Positions 1-7,113 of a stretch of 8,021 nucleotides of DNA are shown one piece after another (position 1 is the stretch's first letter; each line of letters begins with the position of its first letter). Source of the DNA: Atopobium sp. UBA6362 (GTDB lineage: Bacteria > Actinomycetota > Coriobacteriia > Coriobacteriales > Atopobiaceae); contig DJRK01000078.1 in assembly GCA_002440065.1 (NCBI GenBank), positions 1-8,021 on the forward strand, written 5' to 3'. The notes under the pieces are model-generated. The model worked only from the letters and a program-made list of their open reading frames with translations, searched no databases and had not been told where the DNA came from. The translations under genes were made by a program, and so were the position numbers.

Positions 1-146
1 ACGGCCTCGAGATCGAGGTCCACGACTGCCCGCAGCGCGCCTGGTCCGACGGCGCCCAGGCCCTCACCCCCGACCAGTTCGCCGACGCCATGCGCCGCAT
101 CGCGCTTATCCGCGAGGCCGTGTGCGAGGACATCGAGGAGGCCTAG
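1..146 (+). CDS. aroF: 3-deoxy-7-phosphoheptulonate (DAHP) synthase, C-terminal end (partial)
   Basis: Only the last 47 codons are inside the window, read from base 3 to the TAG at 144-146. The peptide begins GLEIEVHDCPQRAWSDGAQ and continues ALTPDQF. This matches the C-terminal pattern of AroF/AroG-like (type I-beta) DAHP synthases, usually written G-L-M-I-E-V-H-x-x-P-x-x-A-x-S-D-G-x-Q-S-L-T-P. The enzyme condenses phosphoenolpyruvate and erythrose 4-phosphate in the first step of the shikimate pathway, in the cytoplasm. The following tyrA starts 3 nt after its stop, so the two are almost certainly co-transcribed. Any N-terminal ferredoxin-like or chorismate-mutase regulatory domain would lie outside the window and cannot be judged. 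The family call is by motif memory; the genomic context supports it strongly. Confidence 0.88.
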   Translation, partial: GLEIEVHDCPQRAWSDGAQALTPDQFADAMRRIALIREAVCEDIEEA

Positions 147-149
147 GAA

Positions 150-1046
150 GTGACGGAGCAAGTGATAGACGAGAAGGAAGCGGCGAGCTCGTACGTCCCC
201 GGCAGGATCGGCGTCGTGGGGCTCGGCCTCATGGGCGGCTCCTTCGCCCGCGCGTTCAAGGAGGCGGGCGCGGACGTCTACGCGTGGAACCGCACCCGCG
301 CGACCTTGGAGCTCGCCGAGATCGAGACCGTGCGCGGCGAGCTCGACGAGAAGACCATCCCCACCTGCGAGCTCATCATCCTGGCGGGTTACCCCCAGTC
401 CTCGATCGACTGGCTCGCGGAGCGAGCGGACCTCATCGCCGATGGGGCCATCGTGATCGACACCGTGGGCGTGAAGCGGTTCATTTGCCGGAAGTGCGGC
501 GAGATCGCGCAGGGGCACGGCTGGACCTTCGTGGGCTGTCACCCCATGGCGGGCACGCAGTACTCCGGTTTCGCCCACTCCCGGGCCACGATGTTCAAGG
601 GCGCGCCCATGGTCGTGGTACCGCCCGAGGACATGGACGACTTCGAGCGCGTCGAGATACTCGAGCGCCTTAAGGGCCTTCTTGCCCCGTGCAAGTTCGG
701 CAGCTTCACGCTCGCGTCCGCGAACGTCCACGACCGCATGATCGCCTTCACTTCCCAGCTCTGCCACGTCGTCTCGAACGCATATGTGAAGAGCCCGAGC
801 TCCCGCGACCACCACGGCTTCAGCGCCGGTTCCTACCGCGACCTCACCCGTGTGGCGCACCTGAACGCGCCCATGTGGACCGAGCTCTTCCTCGACAACG
901 CCGACTACCTTTCCGAGGAGCTCGGCCTCATCATCCACAACCTGCAGGACTACAAGGACGCGATCGACGCCCGCGACGCGGCGGAGCTCGAGCGGCTCCT
1001 GGCCGAGGGCGACCGAATCAAGAGGGACATCGAGGGACGCTCATGA
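150..1046 (+). CDS. tyrA: Prephenate dehydrogenase
   Basis: This 298-residue protein oxidatively decarboxylates prephenate to 4-hydroxyphenylpyruvate, the committed step to tyrosine, using NAD(P)+. A Rossmann dinucleotide site lies at residues 24-30 (GLGLMGG). HPMAG at 131-135 holds the catalytic His131, and the helical C-terminal domain carries His206 and DLTR (Arg234), the expected substrate-binding arginine. The stretch SAGSYRDLTRVA plus MWTELFLDN resembles clostridial TyrA enzymes. Position 205 is Cys where many homologues have Pro (LPH). There is no ACT domain, so no obvious built-in tyrosine feedback site. The start is GTG at 150: GGAGG at 137-141 sits 8 nt upstream, and the upstream stop at 144-146 limits other choices. 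The stop codon overlaps the aroB start (ATGA, 1043-1046), implying translational coupling. Confidence 0.95.
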   Translation: MTEQVIDEKEAASSYVPGRIGVVGLGLMGGSFARAFKEAGADVYAWNRTRATLELAEIETVRGELDEKTIPTCELIILAGYPQSSIDWLAERADLIADGAIVIDTVGVKRFICRKCGEIAQGHGWTFVGCHPMAGTQYSGFAHSRATMFKGAPMVVVPPEDMDDFERVEILERLKGLLAPCKFGSFTLASANVHDRMIAFTSQLCHVVSNAYVKSPSSRDHHGFSAGSYRDLTRVAHLNAPMWTELFLDNADYLSEELGLIIHNLQDYKDAIDARDAAELERLLAEGDRIKRDIEGRS

Positions 1047-2143
1047 GCCAGGCACAGACCATCGTTCAGCACGTGAACACGCCCTCCCGCTCGTACGACG
1101 TGCACGTGGGCGCAGGAGTCCTCGACGCTGTGGGTAAAATCACGAGGGAAGCCGCCGGCGGCGAGAAGTGCTGCGTCATATCCGAGACGCACGTGGCGCC
1201 CCACTACCTCGACCGGGTACGGGCCTCGCTCGAAGCCGTGGGCTACGAGGTGCACGACCTCGTCTTCGAGGCGGGGGAGCGCTCCAAGAACATCCATACG
1301 CTCGAGACGCTGCTCGAGGGCCTGGCCGCCGCCGAGCTCACGCGCGACGACGTCGTGGTCGCGCTCGGCGGCGGCGTGGCGGGCGACATCGGCGGGCTCG
1401 CCGCGGCGATGTACCTGCGCGGCTGCAAGGTCGTCCAGGTCCCGACGTCCCTTCTTGCCATGGTCGACTCCTCGGTCGGCGGCAAGGTCGCCATCGACCT
1501 GGCGAGCGGCAAGAACCTTGCGGGCTTCTTCTGGCAACCGAGCGCGGTCATCGCGGACGTCGAGTGCTTCCGGACGCTCTCGCCGGAGCTCTTCACCGAT
1601 TCCGTCGGCGAGGTCGTCAAGCACGCCGTGCTCGCCTCGCCCGAGCTTCTGGACGAGCTGAGCATCCATCCCATGAACGCGGGCGGGTACCCCGAGGAAA
1701 AGCTCGCGCGAATCGTTGCCCAGAACGTGGGCATCAAGCGCGACGTCGTGGACGCCGACGAGCGCGAGAGCGGCGTCAGGCAGACGCTCAACTTGGGTCA
1801 CACGATCGGCCACGGCATCGAGGCCGCGAGCAACTTCGCGTTGGGCCACGGCTCGTGCGTTGCGGCCGGCCTTTGCTGCATGGCGCGCGCCGCGGCGGAG
1901 CTTGGCTGGTGCACGCCCAGGACCCGCGACCGCATCGTGGGATGCGTCGAGGCGCACGGCCTGCCCACCGACACGAACGTCGACCACGACGTGCTCTTTG
2001 GCTATATGACGCACGACAAGAAGCGCCATGGCGACACCATGAACATCGTGGTCCCCGATGAAATAGGCAACTGTACCGTCAAGAACGTCTCTTTTGACGA
2101 GCTCCGCCGCATCGTGGAGCTCGGCTGTGGAAAGCGAGCGTAA
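1043..2143 (+). CDS. aroB: 3-dehydroquinate synthase
   Basis: This 366-residue NAD+- and metal-dependent enzyme cyclises DAHP to 3-dehydroquinate (step 2). The glycine-rich NAD segment GGGVAGDIGG is at residues 109-118, followed by PTSLLAMVDSSVGGK (134-148). The three predicted metal ligands are all present: Glu190 (in GEVVKH), His253 (in LNLGHTIGH) and His269 (in LGHG). Length is normal for the family. I chose ATG 1043, which overlaps the tyrA stop, because AGGGA at 1033-1037 gives a 5-nt spacing and the AroB fold begins shortly after (SYDVHVGAGV). The same frame is open back to about 689, but that upstream part only mirrors tyrA out of frame. The stop TAA is followed by a single CCC codon and then the aroA ATG in the same frame. 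Confidence 0.96.
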   Translation: MSQAQTIVQHVNTPSRSYDVHVGAGVLDAVGKITREAAGGEKCCVISETHVAPHYLDRVRASLEAVGYEVHDLVFEAGERSKNIHTLETLLEGLAAAELTRDDVVVALGGGVAGDIGGLAAAMYLRGCKVVQVPTSLLAMVDSSVGGKVAIDLASGKNLAGFFWQPSAVIADVECFRTLSPELFTDSVGEVVKHAVLASPELLDELSIHPMNAGGYPEEKLARIVAQNVGIKRDVVDADERESGVRQTLNLGHTIGHGIEAASNFALGHGSCVAAGLCCMARAAAELGWCTPRTRDRIVGCVEAHGLPTDTNVDHDVLFGYMTHDKKRHGDTMNIVVPDEIGNCTVKNVSFDELRRIVELGCGKRA

Positions 2144-2146
2144 CCC

Positions 2147-3445
2147 ATGGACATGAGGGTCATGCCGAGCGAGATCGGCGGGAGCATCGAGGCCGTGGCC
2201 TCCAAGTCCGAGGCGCATCGCCTGCTCATCTGCTCCGCGTTCGCGGACGCCCCTACGAAGATCTCGTGCAACACCTCCTCGCAGGACATCGACGCGACCG
2301 TCGACTGCCTGCGGGCCCTCGGGGCCCAGGTGACGCGCACCCCGGAGGGCTTCGAGGTCGCGCCCGCGGGCGACCCCACGCCCGGCGCCCTTCTTGACTG
2401 CGGCGAATCGGGCTCGACGGAGCGATTCCTTTTGCCGTTCGCCTGCGTCCTCGGGCGCGGGGCCGCCCTCACCGGGCGCGGAAGGCTCGCGGCACGGCCG
2501 CTCTCCCCGCTCTACGAGGAGCTCGAGGCCCACGGCGCCGAGCTCTCGCCGCAGGGCGCTTTCCCGCTGGAGGTCTCAGGCAAGGCGGCGGGAGGCCGCT
2601 ACACGATCGCCGGCAACGTGAGCTCGCAGTTCATCTCGGGCCTCCTCATGGCTGCCCCGCTCGCGGGCGAGGCGGTCGAGGTCTTCGTGACCGCGCCCGT
2701 CGAGTCGCTCCCCTACATCGACATCACCTGTGCCGCGATGGCCGAGTTCGGCGTCGAGGTAGCGCGCAGGAAGCACGAGGAGGCGGCAGAAGGCGGCATG
2801 GTCTCGGGGCTTCTCTTCTCGGTCGCACGCGGCTCGCGCTACCACACGCCCGGAAAGGTCCGCGTGGGCGGGGACTGGTCCAACGCCGCGTTCTGGCTCG
2901 CTGCGGGCGCCCTCAACCCGGCAGGCATCGAGGTCAAGGGCCTCGACCTCAGGAGCCACCAGGGCGACCGCGCGATTCTCGGCGCCCTGGCGTTGCTCGG
3001 CGCGCGCGTGGAGCGCGGCGAGGATTCCGTCTGCGTGAGCCCGGACGTGCTGCGCGGATGCAGGCTCGACGTCCACAGCTGCCCCGACCTCGTCCCTCCC
3101 CTCGCGGCCGTCGCGGCCCTCGCGCAGGGCACGACCGCGATAGTGGGCGCGGGGCGCCTGCGCATCAAGGAATCCGACCGTCTCCAGACCGTCTCCGATG
3201 CCGTGAACGCCCTCGGCGGGCGCGTGACGCAGACCGACGACGGACTGAGGATCGAGGGCGTGGGCTCCCTTGCCGGCGGCACCGTCGACGCGGCGAACGA
3301 CCACCGCATCGCCATGATGTCCGCCGTGCTCGCCTCGACGGCCACGGGCCCCACGACGATCCGGGGCGCCCAGTGCGTCGCCAAGTCCTATCCCGCCTTC
3401 TTCGAGGACCTGAGCTCCCTCGGCGGGACCTGCAAGGAAGCCTAA
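2147..3445 (+). CDS. aroA: 3-phosphoshikimate 1-carboxyvinyltransferase (EPSP synthase)
   Basis: This 432-residue enzyme transfers the enolpyruvyl group of PEP to shikimate 3-phosphate (step 6). Visible active-site elements are SKSEAHR (19-25; Lys20, Arg25), the GESGSTERF loop (86-94), SSQF (159-162), Asp314 in PDLVPPLA, KESDR (341-345), DHRIAM (385-390) and Lys413. All the usual catalytic and phosphate-binding residues can be placed. The glycine equivalent to E. coli Gly96 (Gly89 here) is retained, so nothing suggests a CP4-type glyphosate-insensitive loop. Glu92, just before the loop arginine, is unusual to my knowledge, since related proteins have Leu. The start is ATG 2147, 3 nt after the aroB stop; a second ATG two codons on (2153) is possible. 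Only a weak GGAAAG lies upstream, so initiation probably depends on ribosomes finishing aroB. Confidence 0.96.
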   Translation: MDMRVMPSEIGGSIEAVASKSEAHRLLICSAFADAPTKISCNTSSQDIDATVDCLRALGAQVTRTPEGFEVAPAGDPTPGALLDCGESGSTERFLLPFACVLGRGAALTGRGRLAARPLSPLYEELEAHGAELSPQGAFPLEVSGKAAGGRYTIAGNVSSQFISGLLMAAPLAGEAVEVFVTAPVESLPYIDITCAAMAEFGVEVARRKHEEAAEGGMVSGLLFSVARGSRYHTPGKVRVGGDWSNAAFWLAAGALNPAGIEVKGLDLRSHQGDRAILGALALLGARVERGEDSVCVSPDVLRGCRLDVHSCPDLVPPLAAVAALAQGTTAIVGAGRLRIKESDRLQTVSDAVNALGGRVTQTDDGLRIEGVGSLAGGTVDAANDHRIAMMSAVLASTATGPTTIRGAQCVAKSYPAFFEDLSSLGGTCKEA

Positions 3446-3466
3446 GACCCAGAAAGCGAGAAGACC

Positions 3467-4582
3467 ATGCCGTCCAGCTTTGGCACCGCGCTCAAGGTAA
3501 GCGTATTCGGCCAATCACACTCCCCCGCCGTCGGATGCGTGGTCGAGGGGCTTCCGTCCGGCTTTGAGGTCGACCAGGAGCGCCTAGCGCGCTTCATGGC
3601 CCGCCGCGCACCCGGCAACGCCCCCTGGGCGACGCCGCGCAAGGAGGCCGACGCCGTGCGCATCGTGAGCGGCCTGAACCCGCTCGGGCGCACCTGCGGC
3701 GCCCCGCTCGCGGCCCTGATCGAAAACACGAACACGCGCTCCCAGGACTACGGGAACATCATGGGCGTGCCCCGCCCGGGCCATGCGGACTTCACCGCCT
3801 GGGCAAAATGGCACGGCGAACAGGATATTCCCGGCGGCGGGCACTTCTCAGGGCGCCTTACGGGGCCCCTGTGCGTCGCCGGCGGCATCTGCCTGCAGTG
3901 GCTCGAGACGAAGGGGGTCCGGGTATCGGCGCACGTGCTCGAGTGCGCGGGCGTCACCGACGAGCCCTTCTCGGCCCTGGACAACTCGCCTGCCGCCAAC
4001 GAGCGCCTCGAGGAGCAAATGAACGCCCTCGAGGACGGCAGGGACTTCCCCGCGATTAGCACAGAAGCGGCTCAACGCATGGTAGACGGGATCATGGCGG
4101 CGCGTGAGGAGGCCGACTCGGTCGGCGGTATCCTCGAGTGCGTCGCCACGGGCCTTCCCGCGGGCGTGGGCTCGCCCATGTTCGACGGCCTGGAGAACGT
4201 CATCGCGCGGGCCGTCTTCGGCATACCGTCCGTCAAGGGCGTCGAGTTCGGCCTCGGCTTCGAGTCCGCCCGCGTGCGCGGCAGCGTCGACAACGATCCC
4301 TACGAGGTCCGCGACGGCAATTGCGTCCCCAGCACGAACAACGCCGGCGGCATCCTCGGAGGCATCAGCACCGGGGCGCCGCTTCACTTCCGCTGCGCCC
4401 TCAAGCCCATCAGCAGCATCGGCATAGAGCAAGACTCCGTCGACCTCGCGCGCATGGAACCCGCGAAGCTCAAGGTCAAGGGACGCCACGACGCGACGGC
4501 CGTCACGCGCGCCGTACCCGTGCTCGAGGCGGTCTGCGCCTGCGCCGTCTCAGACGCGTTCCTCGCCTGGCCGGCTGAGTAG
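3467..4582 (+). CDS. aroC: Chorismate synthase
   Basis: This 371-residue enzyme removes phosphate from EPSP in a 1,4-anti elimination that needs reduced FMN, giving chorismate (step 7). The two conserved histidines are visible: His18 in FGQSHSP and His106 in RPGHADF. Other family motifs are GGGHFSGRLT (123-132), FGIPSVKGVEFG (251-262), TNNAGGILGGISTG (290-303) and GRHDATAVTRAVPV (339-352). FGQSHS and GGHFSGR replace the commoner GESHG and GGRSSARET; I associate these with a clostridial subgroup rather than damage. RHDAT replaces the usual RHDPC. ATG 3467 lies 21 nt after the aroA stop, with only a weak purine-rich stretch (3458-3463) as ribosome site. This is the last gene before the first sizeable gap of the cluster. 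Confidence 0.95.
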   Translation: MPSSFGTALKVSVFGQSHSPAVGCVVEGLPSGFEVDQERLARFMARRAPGNAPWATPRKEADAVRIVSGLNPLGRTCGAPLAALIENTNTRSQDYGNIMGVPRPGHADFTAWAKWHGEQDIPGGGHFSGRLTGPLCVAGGICLQWLETKGVRVSAHVLECAGVTDEPFSALDNSPAANERLEEQMNALEDGRDFPAISTEAAQRMVDGIMAAREEADSVGGILECVATGLPAGVGSPMFDGLENVIARAVFGIPSVKGVEFGLGFESARVRGSVDNDPYEVRDGNCVPSTNNAGGILGGISTGAPLHFRCALKPISSIGIEQDSVDLARMEPAKLKVKGRHDATAVTRAVPVLEAVCACAVSDAFLAWPAE

Positions 4583-4660
4583 CACAAATATCAATATAGT
4601 AATCAACTGGCCCTTCACTGCACGGAACGGGCCGGACAGTATGAACCAAGAAGGACCCCG
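4583..4660 (+). promoter_or_regulatory. aroC-pheA spacer: AT-rich patch, hairpin and ribosome site
   Basis: This 78-nt gap is the first substantial break in the cluster. Bases 4586-4606 are strikingly AT-rich for this DNA and contain TATAGT (4595-4600), a five-of-six match to a sigma-70 -10 box. I see no convincing -35 at 16-18 nt spacing, so a promoter is only possible. An imperfect inverted repeat follows: 4607-4613 (CTGGCCC) pairs with 4629-4635 (GGGCCGG) with one G-T pair, and TTC/GAA continues the stem past a one-base bulge. It lacks a T-run, so it is not a standard intrinsic terminator. AAGGA at 4651-4655, 5 nt before ATG 4661, is a good ribosome site for pheA. Confidence 0.4.
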
Positions 4661-5812
4661 ATGAAGGAACTCTCCGAGCTACGGCAGGACATCGACCGTA
4701 TCGATTCGCAGATATTCAAGCTCTTCGCCGAGCGCGCAGAGGTCGCCTGCGGTGTGGCCGAGTACAAACGTGCCCACGGCAAGGCCGTCTTCGACCCCGT
4801 GCGCGAGCGTCAGAAGGTCGCCGACGCGGGAAACCGCGTGCCTGAGGACCTCTCGAGCTACGGTCAGATTCTCATGGAGCTCCTTATGGAGGCCTCCCGC
4901 TCGCGCCAGCACGCCCTTCTCGGCGATGCCGAGGACACCGAGCTCGTGGCCCGCATCGAGGCCGCCCGCGCCGCGACGCCCGAGGCGTTCCCCCGCTCCG
5001 CCCGTGTGGCGTGCCAGGGTGTCGAGGGCGCATACTCCCAGCTCGCGGCAGAGAAGTTCTTCCGCAGGCCGGACATCCGTTACACGAAGTCGTTCGAGGG
5101 CGTCTTCGCCGCCGTGGAGTCGGGCGAGGTCGACTACGGCGTCCTGCCCATCGAGAACTCCACGGCGGGCTCGGTGAACAAGGTCTTCGACCTCATGGAC
5201 GAGCACGAGTTCCACATCGTGCGCTCCACGCGCGTGAAGGTGGACCACTGCCTGCTCGCGCACAAAGGCACACAGGTCTCCCAAATCCGCGACATCTACA
5301 GCCATGAGCAGGCCATCCGTCAGTGCGCCGCCTTCCTGGAGACCCTGCCGCAGGCCCGCGTCCACGTGGTCGAGAACACGGCGCTCGCGGCCCAGATGGT
5401 CGCCGACTCCGCCCGGGACGACGTGGCCGCGCTCTCGTCCCGCAGCTGTGCCGAGCTCTACGGCCTCTCCGTCCTCGGCACCGCCGTGCAGGACCGCGAC
5501 AACAACTACACGCGCTTCGCCTGCATCGGCAAGGAGCTCGAGATCTATCCCGGCGCGAACCGCACCTCGTTCAACCTGGTGACGCCCCACCAGCCGGGGT
5601 CGCTCTACAAGCTCCTCGCAAAGTTCTACGCGCTCGACATAAACATCCTCAAGCTCGAGAGCCGCCCGATCCCGGAGCGCGACTTCGACTTCGGGTTTTT
5701 CTTCGACATAGACTGCCAGGTCGCGGCGCCCGAGTTCAAGGAGCTCATGGGCACCATCGAGGGCCTCTGCCAGGACTTCCGCTACCTCGGCTCCTACTCC
5801 GAGGTGATTTAA
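4661..5812 (+). CDS. pheA: Bifunctional chorismate mutase / prephenate dehydratase (P-protein)
   Basis: This 383-residue protein converts chorismate to prephenate and then to phenylpyruvate, the precursor of phenylalanine. Residues 1 to about 88 are an AroQ-class helical chorismate mutase (ELRQDIDRIDSQI, then RERQK at 49-53). Residues about 115-290 are the prephenate dehydratase: PIENS at 163-167, SHEQAIRQC at 214-222, and the TRF signature at 284-286 with its catalytic threonine. Residues about 303-381 form an ACT domain with PGSLYKLL (312-319) and the phenylalanine-binding signature ESRP (333-336), so feedback inhibition by phenylalanine is expected. Length is typical of P-proteins. ATG 4661 is backed by AAGGA 5 nt upstream and by the mutase helix starting at once. 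The TAA stop shares a base with the next ATG (TAATG, 5810-5814). Confidence 0.96.
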   Translation: MKELSELRQDIDRIDSQIFKLFAERAEVACGVAEYKRAHGKAVFDPVRERQKVADAGNRVPEDLSSYGQILMELLMEASRSRQHALLGDAEDTELVARIEAARAATPEAFPRSARVACQGVEGAYSQLAAEKFFRRPDIRYTKSFEGVFAAVESGEVDYGVLPIENSTAGSVNKVFDLMDEHEFHIVRSTRVKVDHCLLAHKGTQVSQIRDIYSHEQAIRQCAAFLETLPQARVHVVENTALAAQMVADSARDDVAALSSRSCAELYGLSVLGTAVQDRDNNYTRFACIGKELEIYPGANRTSFNLVTPHQPGSLYKLLAKFYALDINILKLESRPIPERDFDFGFFFDIDCQVAAPEFKELMGTIEGLCQDFRYLGSYSEVI

Positions 5813-7113
5813 TGGCTGCGCAGAAGATGACGACGCCCTTCGGCCTGCTCGGCCGCAAGCTCGGGCACAGCTGGTCGCGCCCCATCCACGAGCAGCTGGG
5901 AAGCGCCCCCTATTCGCACGTGGAGCTGGAGCCGGACGAGGTCGCCGGGTTCATAGCGAACGAGGCCTGGCGGGGCCTGAACGTCACGATCCCGTACAAG
6001 GCCCAGGCCGCCGCGTCCGCAGACGAGAAGAGCCCGCGCGTCGAGCGCCTCGGCGTCGCGAACACGCTCGTGCGCAGGCCGGACGGCACGATCTATGCCG
6101 AGAACACCGACGTCCTCGGCTTTTCTTGGATGCTCGACCGGTTCTGCACAAGGGAGCTCGCGGGTCCCGCGGCACACGTGCTTGACGGCAAGAAGGCCCT
6201 GGTTCTCGGTAGCGGAGGCGCGGCCCAGGCCGTCGTCGCCGCGCTCGAGGACGCGGGGGCAAACGTCACCGTGATCTCGCGCTCGGGCGAGGACAACTAC
6301 GGGAACCTCCTGCAAAAGCACTCCGACGCCGCGCTCATAGTGAACACGACGCCCGTTGGCATGTACCCGAACTGCCCCGCCTCTCCGCTCACGGACGAGC
6401 AGCTTGGGGGCATGCACAGGCTTCTCGGCGTCCTCGACGTCGTGTACAACCCTCGAAAGACAGGCATCTGCCTCGCGGCAGAGCGGATGGGTCTCCCCAG
6501 CGAGAGCGGCCTCGCCATGCTCGTCGCGCAGGCCTTCTTTGCCAGCGAGCTCTTCCAGGGACGCGAGCTCGACCGCTCGCTCATCGAGAAGATCGAGCGC
6601 GACATCGCGTCGCAGACGCAGAACATCGTGCTCATCGGCATGCCGGGCGCAGGCAAGACCTCCACGGGCAAGCGGCTCTCCCGCGCGCTCGGGCGCCCCT
6701 TCGTCGACATCGACGACGCCATCGCCGAGGAAGAGGGGCGCACGAGCGCACAGATCATCGAAGTAGAGGGCGAGAACGCCTTCCGGGACGTCGAGACGCG
6801 CGTGACCGGCGAGTTCGCCAAGAAGAGCGGCCTTGTCATCGCTTGCGGCGGCGGAGTCGTGACCAGGGAGCGTAACCGCGACCTCCTGCGCCAGAACTCA
6901 AGCATCGTCATGATCGACCGAGCGCTCGACGAGCTCAGTTCCAAGGGACGCCCCATGAGCAAATCGAAGGGCGTGGAGAAGCTCGCCCAGGAGCGGATGG
7001 GCGCCTACCTCGATTGGTCCGACGTTCACATTCGCTGCACGGGATCTGCCGAGGGCGATGCGGCGCTCATCATGGAGAAACTGGGGATTACGCCTCCGAA
7101 TCGCTCCGTTTAA
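5812..7113 (+). CDS. aroE-aroK: Bifunctional shikimate dehydrogenase / shikimate kinase fusion
   Basis: One uninterrupted 433-residue frame joins two consecutive enzymes, steps 4 and 5. Residues 1 to about 258 are shikimate dehydrogenase: LGHSWSRPIHE (17-27), NVTIPYK with catalytic Lys63, ENTD with Asp100, the dinucleotide loop GSGGAAQA (133-140), a following SRS (156-158) fitting NADP(H) preference, NTTPVGMYP (178-186) and Gln240. Residues about 271-433 are shikimate kinase: Walker A GMPGAGKTSTG (276-286), the DID pair (Asp299, Asp301), ENAFR with Arg325, GGG at 346-348, lid GRPM (Arg380) and ER (Arg395). All key residues of both are present, and the joint is short with no low-complexity linker. 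GAGGTGA (5801-5807) precedes the ATG, which overlaps the pheA stop. No separate aroE or aroK occurs in the window. Confidence 0.94.
   Translation: MAAQKMTTPFGLLGRKLGHSWSRPIHEQLGSAPYSHVELEPDEVAGFIANEAWRGLNVTIPYKAQAAASADEKSPRVERLGVANTLVRRPDGTIYAENTDVLGFSWMLDRFCTRELAGPAAHVLDGKKALVLGSGGAAQAVVAALEDAGANVTVISRSGEDNYGNLLQKHSDAALIVNTTPVGMYPNCPASPLTDEQLGGMHRLLGVLDVVYNPRKTGICLAAERMGLPSESGLAMLVAQAFFASELFQGRELDRSLIEKIERDIASQTQNIVLIGMPGAGKTSTGKRLSRALGRPFVDIDDAIAEEEGRTSAQIIEVEGENAFRDVETRVTGEFAKKSGLVIACGGGVVTRERNRDLLRQNSSIVMIDRALDELSSKGRPMSKSKGVEKLAQERMGAYLDWSDVHIRCTGSAEGDAALIMEKLGITPPNRSV

Noticed and set aside
689..1042. Upstream extension of the aroB frame
   Set aside because: The translation is Arg/Pro/His-rich, out of frame with tyrA and unlike any AroB N-terminus. 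ATG 1043 has a ribosome site and begins the AroB fold.
950..2533. Long minus-strand open frame opposite aroB and aroA
   Set aside because: Its composition is dominated by Arg, Ala, Gly, Asp and Val and no domain is recognisable. It spans two clearly real genes and is a by-product of high GC at third codon positions.
2576..3514. Long minus-strand open frame opposite aroA
   Set aside because: Low-complexity Gly/Ala/Arg/Val composition with no motif. The + strand AroA has every expected active-site residue.
4607..4635. Hairpin after aroC read as an intrinsic terminator
   Set aside because: The stem is imperfect (G-T pair, bulge) and followed by ACAGTATG rather than a T-run, so termination is not supported.
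4583..4660. T-box riboswitch or Phe attenuation leader before pheA
   Set aside because: The spacer is too short for a T-box, no T-box core sequence is visible, and the only small frame contains no phenylalanine codon.
4679..5590. Minus-strand open frame opposite pheA
   Set aside because: No family motif, and it lies entirely within a confidently assigned P-protein gene.
5323..5811. Upstream extension of the aroE-aroK frame into pheA
   Set aside because: It is Arg/Pro/Gly-rich shadow sequence. GAGGTGA followed by ATG 5812 is the clear start.
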